Below are positions 1 through 5,462 of a stretch of 7,817 nucleotides of DNA, in pieces. How positions within the stretch are numbered: the stretch's first letter is position 1; each line of letters opens with the position of its first letter. Position numbers and translations under genes: made by a program. The notes beneath the pieces were generated by a model. It was not told the DNA's origin. It worked only from the letters and a program-made list of their open reading frames with translations, and made no database searches. This stretch comes from an uncultured Propioniciclava sp. (lineage in GTDB: Bacteria; Actinomycetota; Actinomycetes; Propionibacteriales; Propionibacteriaceae), in NCBI GenBank assembly GCA_937872005.1, contig CALMPQ010000086.1:1-7817 (forward strand), in the 5' to 3' direction.

Positions 1-1080
1 CACGGCGTCCGGTTCGAAGAGCTCTTCCTGGGCGGCCTCGGTGAAGTTCGCCACACCGACCCCCAACAGGCGGAAGCCGGACTCGATCGGCAGCCCATCG
101 AGCAGCCCGCGGGCGATGCGGGCGATCGCGTCCGGGCGGTCGGTGGCCCCCGACAAGGTCAGCGACCGCGACAGGATCGTGAAGTCGGGCCGCTTCGCCT
201 TCAAGGTCACGGTGCGCGCGAACAGTCCCGAACGCCCGAGCCGCTCGGCCACGATCCGCGCATCGCGCTCGATGATCGCGTCCAGCTCGGCCCGGTCGGT
301 GAGGTCGGTCTCGAACGTGTCCTCCACCGAGATCGACTTCGCCTCGCGTTCGGCCACGACGGGCCGGTCGTCCTGCGCGAAGGCGAGCGAGCGCACCCAC
401 TCCCCCTGCGCCTTGCCCAGTTCACGGACGACCTCGCCGTGGCTCAACTCGCGGATGTCGGCCACGGTCTTGACGCCCAGCCGGGCCAGCCGCTCCATCG
501 TCGCGGGCCCCACCCCGGGGATCGCCCGCGCCGGCAGGTCCGCGATCGTGTCCAGCTCGGTGCCGGGCACCACCACCCGGACGCCGTTGGGCTTGGCCAA
601 CTCGCTGGCGACCTTGGCCATGAACTTGCTCGTCCCGATACCCACGGACGCCGTCAGCCCGCCCGTCTCCTCGTGCAGCTTCGCCCGCAACGACTCGGCC
701 AGGGTGACCAGGGCGTCCTCGGAGAAACTCGCCACCGAGCCCGCCGCCAGGTCGACGAAGGCCTCGTCGAGGCTGAGCGGCTCGACCAGCGGGCTGAGCT
801 CGCGCAGCAACCCCATCACGATCGCCGAGCTCGCGCGGTAGGCGCCGAACCGCCCGGCCAGGTACGCCGCGTGCGGGCACAGCCGGCGCGCCTCGTGGGT
901 GGGCATCGCCGAGTGCACGCCGAACACCCGCGCCTCGTAGGACGCCGTGCTCACCACCCCGCGCTGCCCGATGCCGCCGACGACCACCGGCTTGCCGCGC
1001 AGCGACGGCTTGTCGCGCTGCTCGACCGCCGCGAAGAACGCGTCGAGGTCGAGGTGCAGGATGCTGGCGGCCGATCTCAT
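1..1080 (-). CDS. dinB: DNA polymerase IV (Y-family translesion polymerase), 3' end outside window
   Basis: This gene encodes a Y-family polymerase that copies past damaged bases, with low fidelity and no proofreading. From the ATG at 1080 the frame stays open for 360 codons to the window edge with no stop, so the C-terminus is missing. Visible motifs: the palm start [13 protein letters not shown] (residues 9-21), with metal ligand D11 and steric-gate F16; SYEARVFGV from residue 47; the catalytic SLDEAFVD (103-110), with D105 and E106; [21 protein letters not shown] in the palm; a helix-hairpin-helix, [12 protein letters not shown] (187-198); and a little-finger domain from about residue 245. 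QEELF (351-355) near the end resembles a beta-clamp binding motif. E. coli DinB is 351 aa, so the missing tail is probably short. An upstream GGGAG lies only 2 nt from the ATG, so the ribosome site is poor. The identification is very sure. Confidence 0.96.
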   Translation of the reverse strand, partial: MRSAASILHLDLDAFFAAVEQRDKPSLRGKPVVVGGIGQRGVVSTASYEARVFGVHSAMPTHEARRLCPHAAYLAGRFGAYRASSAIVMGLLRELSPLVEPLSLDEAFVDLAAGSVASFSEDALVTLAESLRAKLHEETGGLTASVGIGTSKFMAKVASELAKPNGVRVVVPGTELDTIADLPARAIPGVGPATMERLARLGVKTVADIRELSHGEVVRELGKAQGEWVRSLAFAQDDRPVVAEREAKSISVEDTFETDLTDRAELDAIIERDARIVAERLGRSGLFARTVTLKAKRPDFTILSRSLTLSGATDRPDAIARIARGLLDGLPIESGFRLLGVGVANFTEAAQEELFEPDAV

Positions 1081-1119
1081 CGCTCCCAGTCTGTCACCGG
1101 CGCGTGGCAGGATCGGGGC
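1081..1119. promoter_or_regulatory. 39-bp divergent intergenic region between Pol IV and the DUF664 gene
   Basis: Both genes are transcribed away from this short gap, so their promoters must overlap each other or extend into the opposite coding region. I see no convincing -35/-10 pair. I also see no actinobacterial LexA box (CGAAC-N4-GTTCG type), so SOS control of this Pol IV is not supported by the sequence here. An AGGA at 1109-1112 with a 7-nt spacer serves the plus-strand ATG at 1120. Confidence 0.5.
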
Positions 1120-1641
1120 ATGGACTCCCGAGCGATCCTGACCGACGCCGCCAGCCGCCCCGTCGACGCCGCCAGCCAGGTGCTGGACGGCCTCTCCCCC
1201 GACGCCCTCCACACCCTGCCCGAGGGCCGGCACAACTCGATCGCCTGGCTGCTGTGGCACGCGGCCCGGCAGGCCGACGTGCAATTGGCTGCGCTCAACG
1301 GCGAGGACGAGGTCTGGGCGTCCGGCGAGTGGGCCGCCCGATTGGGCGTCGACCGCGGGGCCGGCGACTTCGGGTTCGGCGACGGCGTCGATGCGGTGCG
1401 CGCCCTGACCGTGTCCGACCCCGATGCCCTCCTCGACTACCTCGCCGCAACGATGGACGCCGTGGCCACCCACGCGGGCGGGCTCACCGACGACGACCTC
1501 GACGAGATCGTCGACATGCGGTGGACGCCCCACGTCACCCACGGCGTCCGGCTGGTGAGCATCATCGACGACGCCGCCGTGCACGTCGGGCAGGCCGCCT
1601 ACGTGCGCGGCCTGCTCGAGGGCTGGTCGATCGGCTACTAG
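1120..1641 (+). CDS. DUF664 / DinB-superfamily four-helix protein (mycothiol-transferase-like fold)
   Basis: The product is a 173-aa soluble protein of the DUF664/DinB (YfiT-like) metal-binding four-helix-bundle superfamily, which in actinobacteria includes mycothiol-dependent transferases. The pattern I recognise is [17 protein letters not shown] (39-55), then VWASGEWA (65-72), a central helix of about 105-125, [17 protein letters not shown] segment written here as [13 protein letters not shown] (133-145), and a final helix [17 protein letters not shown] (150-166). H47 and H155 are likely metal ligands. The usual third His, four residues before H155, is Asp here (D151). The ATG at 1120 has AGGA 7 nt upstream and matches the family's normal N-terminus; longer readings run back into the Pol IV gene. 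The substrate cannot be told from sequence. Despite the shared name, it is unrelated to polymerase DinB. It ends tail to tail with dfrA, sharing a CTAG. Confidence 0.85.
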   Translation: MDSRAILTDAASRPVDAASQVLDGLSPDALHTLPEGRHNSIAWLLWHAARQADVQLAALNGEDEVWASGEWAARLGVDRGAGDFGFGDGVDAVRALTVSDPDALLDYLAATMDAVATHAGGLTDDDLDEIVDMRWTPHVTHGVRLVSIIDDAAVHVGQAAYVRGLLEGWSIGY

Positions 1642-2123
1642 CGTCGCCGATAGCCCACGAAGTCGAACTCACCGCGCGGTTCGCGGCGGTACTCCTCCCA
1701 GACCTCGGGATCGACCGCGGGGAACACGACCGAGCCCTCGGCGTCCGCGTGCACCTCGGTGAGGTCGAGCTCGTCCAACGCATCCCAGGCCTGCGCATAG
1801 ACCGTGCCGCCCCCGGCGACGTAGACGGTCTCGTCGAGTTCGGCCGCGATCGCCAATGCCTCCTCGACCGACGTCACCACCCGCGCGTCCACCCGGGGGT
1901 CGTCGGGCAACTCGACCGCGTCAGGGTGGCGCGTCACGATGATGGTCGTCCGGCCCGGGAGCCAGCGCCCGATCGCGTCATGCGTGGCCCGGCCCATGAT
2001 CATGGGGTGACCGAGGGTGACGCGCTTGTAGCGCGCCCAGTCATCGGCGAACTCGAAGGGCTGCTTCTCCCCGTCGCCGAGCACTCCGTTGCGGGCGACG
2101 ATGGCGATGGCGATGACCGGCAT
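1638..2123 (-). CDS. dfrA: Dihydrofolate reductase
   Basis: This enzyme reduces dihydrofolate to tetrahydrofolate with NADPH, regenerating the cofactor that ThyA oxidises. It is 161 aa, close to the E. coli enzyme (159 aa). Features in order: [14 protein letters not shown] (3-16); a Met20-loop equivalent; catalytic acid D28 in FADDWARYK (25-33), matching E. coli D27; [14 protein letters not shown] (39-52), including the MGR-T NADPH motif; [11 protein letters not shown] (55-65), with R58 for the folate glutamate; VAGGGTVY (102-109); and [10 protein letters not shown] (121-130), with T122 matching T113. The tryptophan normally found in the Met20 loop (PW) is Phe here (P22-F23). The ATG at 2123 follows the upstream hydrolase stop by 10 nt and uses an AGGA that overlaps that stop. 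It is the last gene of the minus-strand run. A longer reading to 2189 would overlap the hydrolase gene and adds no family-like residues. Confidence 0.95.
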   Translation of the reverse strand: MPVIAIAIVARNGVLGDGEKQPFEFADDWARYKRVTLGHPMIMGRATHDAIGRWLPGRTTIIVTRHPDAVELPDDPRVDARVVTSVEEALAIAAELDETVYVAGGGTVYAQAWDALDELDLTEVHADAEGSVVFPAVDPEVWEEYRREPRGEFDFVGYRRR

Positions 2124-2131
2124 GTCGGCGA

Positions 2132-2135
2132 TCCT
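2132..2135 (-). promoter_or_regulatory. Ribosome binding site of dfrA, embedded in upstream stop codon
   Basis: The AGGA takes its first two bases from the TAG stop of the lipase-like gene and lies 8 nt before the ATG at 2123. It decides the start in favour of 2123. The same layout recurs before rdgB and rph. Confidence 0.7.
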
Positions 2136-2817
2136 AGACGGCGGCGAGGCGCTCGACGTGCTCGTGCACCAGCCTGGCCGTCGCGGCATCGGCGACCGGT
2201 CGGAAGTGCCCCGGCATCGGCAGCCGGATGTTCAGCGCCCCCGCCAGGAACGACCCGTTGGGGATCATCTCGTCCCAGGCCGACGCGATCGACACGATCC
2301 GGGCGTCCACGACCCGCTCGGCGGCCAGCGCCAGGATCGCCGCCCCGGCCGGGGCGAACAGGCCGAGCGGCGTCCGCGTGAACACCCGCCACGACAGCTT
2401 CGAGCCGCCGAACGGCGTGCACACCGCCACCAGCCCGACCGGGCCCTCGGGGTCGGCCAGCGCGTCGACCAGCAACGCCTTGCCGATCAGCCCGCCCTTC
2501 GAGTGGGCCACCAGCACCGGACGCCGCGGGTCCAGCCCCAGCCCCACCAGCTCCTCGCGGGCCAGAGCAACTGACTCCTCGATCGCCCGGCCGTTCCAGC
2601 CGAGGCGCGGCAACGGGTGGACGGGGTGCCCCAGCGCATGCAGCCGGCGGGCCAGGGGCAGCAGGTAGCGCCAGGGCTCCCAGATCCCCGGGACCAGCAC
2701 CACCGGGGTCAGCGGACCCGACGCGAAGGCGTCCAGGGGGGTGCGGTCGAACACGGCGCGCACCTGCTGGGCGAGCACGTGCGCCCAGTCCCGCACGACG
2801 ATCCGCACCCGGTTCAC
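2134..2817 (-). CDS. Alpha/beta hydrolase, lipase/esterase-like (AHSKGG type)
   Basis: This is a 227-aa serine hydrolase of the alpha/beta fold, resembling small bacterial lipases and esterases. The oxyanion-loop strand is VVLVPGIWEPW (39-49). The nucleophile elbow is VAHSKGGLIG (103-112) with S106, followed by VCTPFGGSK (132-140), a segment typical of lipase-like hydrolases. The acid is probably D182 in AWDEMIP (180-186), and the base H204 in MPGHF (201-205). No signal peptide or membrane helix is seen, so it should be cytosolic; the substrate is unknown. The GTG start at 2817 overlaps the previous hydrolase's TGA as GTGA, so translation is probably coupled; a G-rich stretch 8 nt upstream is a weak ribosome site. 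It differs in motif and length from the adjacent hydrolase, so the pair does not look like a recent tandem duplication. Confidence 0.85.
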   Translation of the reverse strand: MNRVRIVVRDWAHVLAQQVRAVFDRTPLDAFASGPLTPVVLVPGIWEPWRYLLPLARRLHALGHPVHPLPRLGWNGRAIEESVALAREELVGLGLDPRRPVLVAHSKGGLIGKALLVDALADPEGPVGLVAVCTPFGGSKLSWRVFTRTPLGLFAPAGAAILALAAERVVDARIVSIASAWDEMIPNGSFLAGALNIRLPMPGHFRPVADAATARLVHEHVERLAAV

Positions 2818-3611
2818 GGCAACGGCCCCCGCCCGGCCGCGGCGATCGCCGCCGCCACGACCACGTCGGCGTCGTCGACCACCACCTGGTGGGCGGCGCC
2901 CTCGGCGACGATCACCCCGCCGTCGGCGCCGCTGCGGGCGAGCAGGTCGTCGGCCCAGCCCGCCGGGCAGAGCCGATCGTGCTCCCCGCGCACGATGACC
3001 AACCGGCCACCGACGCCGCGGATGCGCTCCTCGATCGGGTAGGTCACCATCGCGGGCAGGATCTCCAGGGGCCAGCGCAGCCCGCCCGCGACGTAGCGGC
3101 GCACCGAGGCCAGCGCCGCCCCGAAGCGCTCGTGCGCCGCCGACCGCACGAACCCCAGCAACACTTGGGGCAGGCTTCGCTGGTGGGCGCACACCACGGG
3201 GGCGATCAGCACCAACCGGCCGCCCAGCGAAGGCTCACGCCGGACCAGCTCGACGACCACCTGCGCGCCCATCGAGTGGCCCACCAGCACCGGACGCCGC
3301 ACGGCCAGGTCCTCCAGAGCCGGGACGATGGCGCGCGCGAACTCCTCGATGGTCATGGGGTCGCTAGGGTGTGGGACGCCCCCGAATCCGGGCAGGTCGA
3401 ACACCACGACGCGACCGTGGTGGCGGAGCCGGTCGACGGTCGGCCGGAACAGCCGCGAGCTCAGCCCGAGCCCGTGCACGAGGACGAAGGTCGGGGCGTC
3501 CGTGCCGACGACCCGGTCGGCGACGACGTCCCATGCGCGCACGCGCTTGTGTCCACCCCCGAAGCGGTGTTCGACCGCGCCGAAGGCGGGCTCGTGGCGA
3601 GGGCGTCCCAT
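2814..3611 (-). CDS. Alpha/beta hydrolase (GHSMG type)
   Basis: This is a 265-aa cytosolic alpha/beta-fold hydrolase. Motifs in order: LVHGLGLSSRLF (44-55, oxyanion HG); VVVFDLPGFGGV (68-79); the nucleophile elbow VLVGHSMGAQ (108-117) with S113; GRLVLIAPV (131-139); a lid region of about 140-190; IVRGEHDRLCP (206-216) with acid D212; and EGAAHQVV (237-244) with base H241. The complete triad argues for an active enzyme. Such folds include esterases, C-C bond hydrolases, haloperoxidases and lysophospholipases, and the sequence does not choose among them. The ATG at 3611 overlaps the thyA TGA as TGATG, and no good ribosome site precedes it, so it probably depends on re-initiation after thyA. It lies between thyA and dfrA, genes that are often direct neighbours elsewhere. 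Confidence 0.87.
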   Translation of the reverse strand: MGRPRHEPAFGAVEHRFGGGHKRVRAWDVVADRVVGTDAPTFVLVHGLGLSSRLFRPTVDRLRHHGRVVVFDLPGFGGVPHPSDPMTIEEFARAIVPALEDLAVRRPVLVGHSMGAQVVVELVRREPSLGGRLVLIAPVVCAHQRSLPQVLLGFVRSAAHERFGAALASVRRYVAGGLRWPLEILPAMVTYPIEERIRGVGGRLVIVRGEHDRLCPAGWADDLLARSGADGGVIVAEGAAHQVVVDDADVVVAAAIAAAGRGPLP

Positions 3612-4420
3612 CAGACGGCGATCGGCGCCTTGATCGTGGGGTGCGGGTCGTAGCCGTCGAGCGTGATGTCGCTGAGCTCGAAGCGGTCGATCTCGGTGAC
3701 GTCGGGGTTCAGTCTTAGCGCCGGCAGGGCGCGCGGCTCGCGGGTGAGCTGCAGCCGCGCCTGCTCGAGGTGGTTGGAGTAGAGGTGGGCGTCCCCGAAG
3801 GTGTGGATGAACTCGCCCGGCTGCAGGCCCGTGACCTGGGCGACCATGTGGGTCAGCAGGGCGTAGGAGGCGATGTTGAACGGCACCCCGAGGAACATGT
3901 CGGCCGAGCGTTGGTACATCTGGCAGCTCAGCTTGCCGTCGGCCACGTAGAACTGGAACATCATGTGGCACGGCGGCAGCGCCATGTCGTCGACCTCGGC
4001 GGGGTTCCACGCGACCACGACGTGGCGGCGGGAGTCGGGACGGTTCCGGATCTGCTCGATGACGCCCGCGATCTGGTCGATCTCCTCCCCCGACGGGGCC
4101 GGCCACGAGCGCCACTGGGCGCCGTAGACGGGGCCGAGGTCGCCGTTGGAGTCGGCCCACTCGTCCCAGATCGTGATGTTGTTCTCGTGCAGCCACTTGA
4201 TGTTGGTGTCGCCGCGCAGGAACCACAGCAGCTCACCGAAGATCGAGCGCGTGTGCAGCTTCTTCGTGGTCAGCAGCGGGAAGCCGTCGGCCAGGTCGAA
4301 CCGCATCTGGTGGCCGAAGACGCTGAGCGTCCCGGTGCCGGTGCGGTCGGACTTCTCCGCGCCGGTCTCGAGGATGCGACGCAGCAGCTCGAGGTACTGC
4401 GCGTCGGCGCTGTTGGTCAT
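3611..4420 (-). CDS. thyA: Thymidylate synthase (ThyA type)
   Basis: ThyA methylates dUMP to dTMP using 5,10-methylene-tetrahydrofolate and releases dihydrofolate. At 269 aa it is full length (E. coli 264). Key sites: phosphate-binding R26 in SDRTGTGT (24-31); [15 protein letters not shown] (56-70); [12 protein letters not shown] (129-140), with R131 and R132; the catalytic cysteine C151 in [12 protein letters not shown] (148-159); [17 protein letters not shown] (166-182), with D174 and N182; and [12 protein letters not shown] (206-217), with H212 and Y214. All residues expected for catalysis are present. The ATG at 4420 overlaps the rdgB TGA as ATGA and has GAGGAG a few bases upstream. The order with rdgB before it and dfrA after it fits a nucleotide-metabolism operon. 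Confidence 0.98.
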   Translation of the reverse strand: MTNSADAQYLELLRRILETGAEKSDRTGTGTLSVFGHQMRFDLADGFPLLTTKKLHTRSIFGELLWFLRGDTNIKWLHENNITIWDEWADSNGDLGPVYGAQWRSWPAPSGEEIDQIAGVIEQIRNRPDSRRHVVVAWNPAEVDDMALPPCHMMFQFYVADGKLSCQMYQRSADMFLGVPFNIASYALLTHMVAQVTGLQPGEFIHTFGDAHLYSNHLEQARLQLTREPRALPALRLNPDVTEIDRFELSDITLDGYDPHPTIKAPIAV

Positions 4421-5040
4421 CGGGTCTCCTCGTTCATCTGCACGATGCGCCCCACCATCGCGCGTACGGCCTGGCCGCGGTGGCTGATGGCGTCCTTCTG
4501 ATCGGGGGTGAGGTTCGCGTTGGTGACCGACTGGCCGTCCGCGATGAAGATCGGATCGTAGCCGAAGCCGTTGCTGCCCGACTCCTCGAACGCGAGCCGG
4601 CCCTCCAAGGCGGCGGTCACCACGTCCTCACGACCGTCGGGCAGCACCAGCGCGACGGCGCACACGAAGCGGGCGGTGCGCCGCCCCTCGGGCACGTCGT
4701 CGACCTGCGCCAGCACGAGCCGACGGTTCGCCTCGTCGGACGCCTTGGCTCCGGCCCAGCGTGCGGTCCGGACGCCGGGCATGCGGTTCAGCACATCGAC
4801 CTCGAGGCCCGAGTCGTCGGCCAGTGCGGGCAACCCCGTCGCCGCACAGGCCGCACGCGCCTTGATCAGCGCGTTGCCCTCGAAGGTGTCCTCGGTCTCG
4901 GCGGGCTCGGGGAAGGCCCCGACCTCGTCCAACCCGACCACCGTCAGGTCCGCGCCCGCGGCGTCCGCGATGCGACGGAGCTCGGCGAGCTTCTTCGGGT
5001 TGTGGGTGGCCAGGACGACCCGGGTGATCGGCTGTGGCAT
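4417..5040 (-). CDS. rdgB: Non-canonical purine NTP pyrophosphatase (XTP/dITP, HAM1 family)
   Basis: RdgB hydrolyses dITP, ITP and XTP to monophosphates, keeping deaminated purines out of DNA and RNA. With the ATG at 5040 the protein is 207 aa (E. coli 197). Motifs: [14 protein letters not shown] (8-21), the nucleotide-binding T-x-N-x-x-K start; [12 protein letters not shown] (50-61); [12 protein letters not shown] (73-84), with D76 matching the catalytic Asp; [11 protein letters not shown] (87-97); [13 protein letters not shown] (154-166), with base-stacking F159; and ISHRGQA (185-191). A GTG at 5079 would extend it by 13 residues into the ArsR coding region and is less likely, because the ATG has an AGG at the normal distance. 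It is the second gene of the run, 10 nt after the ArsR stop. Its usual actinobacterial neighbour rph is 1.4 kb upstream, beyond the zinc divergon. Confidence 0.96.
   Translation of the reverse strand: MPQPITRVVLATHNPKKLAELRRIADAAGADLTVVGLDEVGAFPEPAETEDTFEGNALIKARAACAATGLPALADDSGLEVDVLNRMPGVRTARWAGAKASDEANRRLVLAQVDDVPEGRRTARFVCAVALVLPDGREDVVTAALEGRLAFEESGSNGFGYDPIFIADGQSVTNANLTPDQKDAISHRGQAVRAMVGRIVQMNEETR
4426..4431 (-). promoter_or_regulatory. Ribosome binding site of thyA (GAGGAG)
   Basis: GAGGAG on the minus strand lies inside the last codons of rdgB, 5 nt before the thyA ATG at 4420. It is the strongest Shine-Dalgarno match in the run, which suggests that thyA is translated efficiently in its own right as well as by coupling. 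Confidence 0.75.
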
Positions 5041-5049
5041 GCCCGCCAG

Positions 5050-5052
5050 CCT
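5050..5052 (-). promoter_or_regulatory. Ribosome binding site of rdgB, embedded in the ArsR stop codon
   Basis: TAGG on the minus strand: the TAG ends the ArsR gene, and AGG forms a short Shine-Dalgarno 9 nt before the ATG at 5040. The stop-to-start gap is 10 nt, identical to the dfrA and rph junctions. Confidence 0.6.
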
Positions 5053-5407
5053 ACTGGGCGGCGTACCGATGGGTCTCACTGCCCGCCGCCAGCCCCGAGG
5101 TGTGCTCGGCGTGCGACAGGGCCTCGGCGAGCAGGCGGCGCACGTGGGCGTCGGTCGCCGAGTAGTGCACGAACGTGCCCTCCCGCCGGGTCGTCACGAG
5201 CCCGGCCAGCCGCAGCTTCGCGAGGTGCTGGCTCACCGCGGTCGGGCTCGCGTCGACCAGCTCGGCGAGGCTGCCGACGGTGGACTCCCCCTGGAGCAGC
5301 GCCCAGAGGATCTTGACCCGGGTGGGCTCGGCCAGCATCCGGAACGTCTCGCTCGCCAACCGGGCGTGCTCCTCGTCGGGGACGGCCAGCAGGGGGGCTT
5401 CGTGCAT
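5051..5407 (-). CDS. ArsR/SmtB-family zinc(cobalt)-sensing repressor, CzrA-like alpha-5 site
   Basis: This is a 118-aa winged-helix repressor that should release DNA when it binds metal. TFRMLAEPTRVKILWALL (21-38) begins the ArsR fold. SPTAVSQHLAKLRLAGLV (54-71) is the turn and recognition helix, and TRREGTFVHYS (73-83) is the wing. The last helix carries D86, H88, H99 and H102, exactly the D-x-H-x10-H-x2-H spacing of the alpha-5 zinc site of CzrA (D84, H86, H97, H100). The protein has no cysteine among its metal-type positions, so an alpha-3 ELCVC site for Cd/Pb/As is absent. That points to Zn or Co. The ATG at 5407 fits the family N-terminus; an ATG at 5464 would put the start inside the operator and overlap the CDF start. 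It faces the CDF exporter and heads the rdgB-thyA run. Confidence 0.92.
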   Translation of the reverse strand: MHEAPLLAVPDEEHARLASETFRMLAEPTRVKILWALLQGESTVGSLAELVDASPTAVSQHLAKLRLAGLVTTRREGTFVHYSATDAHVRRLLAEALSHAEHTSGLAAGSETHRYAAQ

Positions 5408-5462
5408 GGTCCTGAGGCTACCCCAAACCCAACTATCTGCGAAGTTGTGCAAGTATTGGGGC
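5408..5462. promoter_or_regulatory. Divergent intergenic region of the zinc divergon
   Basis: This 55-bp gap separates the ArsR and CDF start codons and must carry both promoters. It has noticeably more A and T than its surroundings (around 5431-5457). I see no textbook -35/-10 pair. On the minus strand, GATAGT (5433-5438) is a 4/6 match to TATAAT. On the plus strand, AAGTAT (5451-5456) would suit a leaderless CDF transcript starting at the ATG. Both assignments are tentative. The CDF gene lacks a convincing Shine-Dalgarno, which fits leaderless initiation. Confidence 0.5.
5428..5461. promoter_or_regulatory. Candidate ArsR operator, imperfect inverted repeat
   Basis: The left arm CCCAACTATCTGC (5428-5440) and the right arm GCAAGTATTGGGG (5449-5461) pair at 9 of 13 positions around an 8-bp spacer, centred between 5444 and 5445. 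A shorter nested pair, CAACT/AGTTG (from 5430 to 5447), also exists. The repeat covers the whole presumed promoter zone of both divergent genes, as expected for an ArsR/SmtB repressor site. It is not the classic 12-2-12 form, so this is a candidate only. Confidence 0.42.

Noticed and set aside
41..841. A 266-codon open frame on the plus strand across the Pol IV gene, and another plus-strand frame from 439 that runs into the DUF664 gene.
   Set aside because: Both are antisense shadows of Pol IV in very GC-rich DNA. They are Ser/Arg/Gln-rich with no family motif. Only the part from 1120 is real.
2134..3611. Recent tandem duplication of the two alpha/beta hydrolases.
   Set aside because: Lengths, nucleophile elbows (GHSMG against AHSKGG), acid and base contexts and N-termini all differ. 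They share only the fold.
5079..5079. GTG at 5079 as the start of rdgB.
   Set aside because: It overlaps the end of the ArsR gene and adds 13 residues before the conserved nucleotide-binding strand. The ATG at 5040 has a better-placed AGG.
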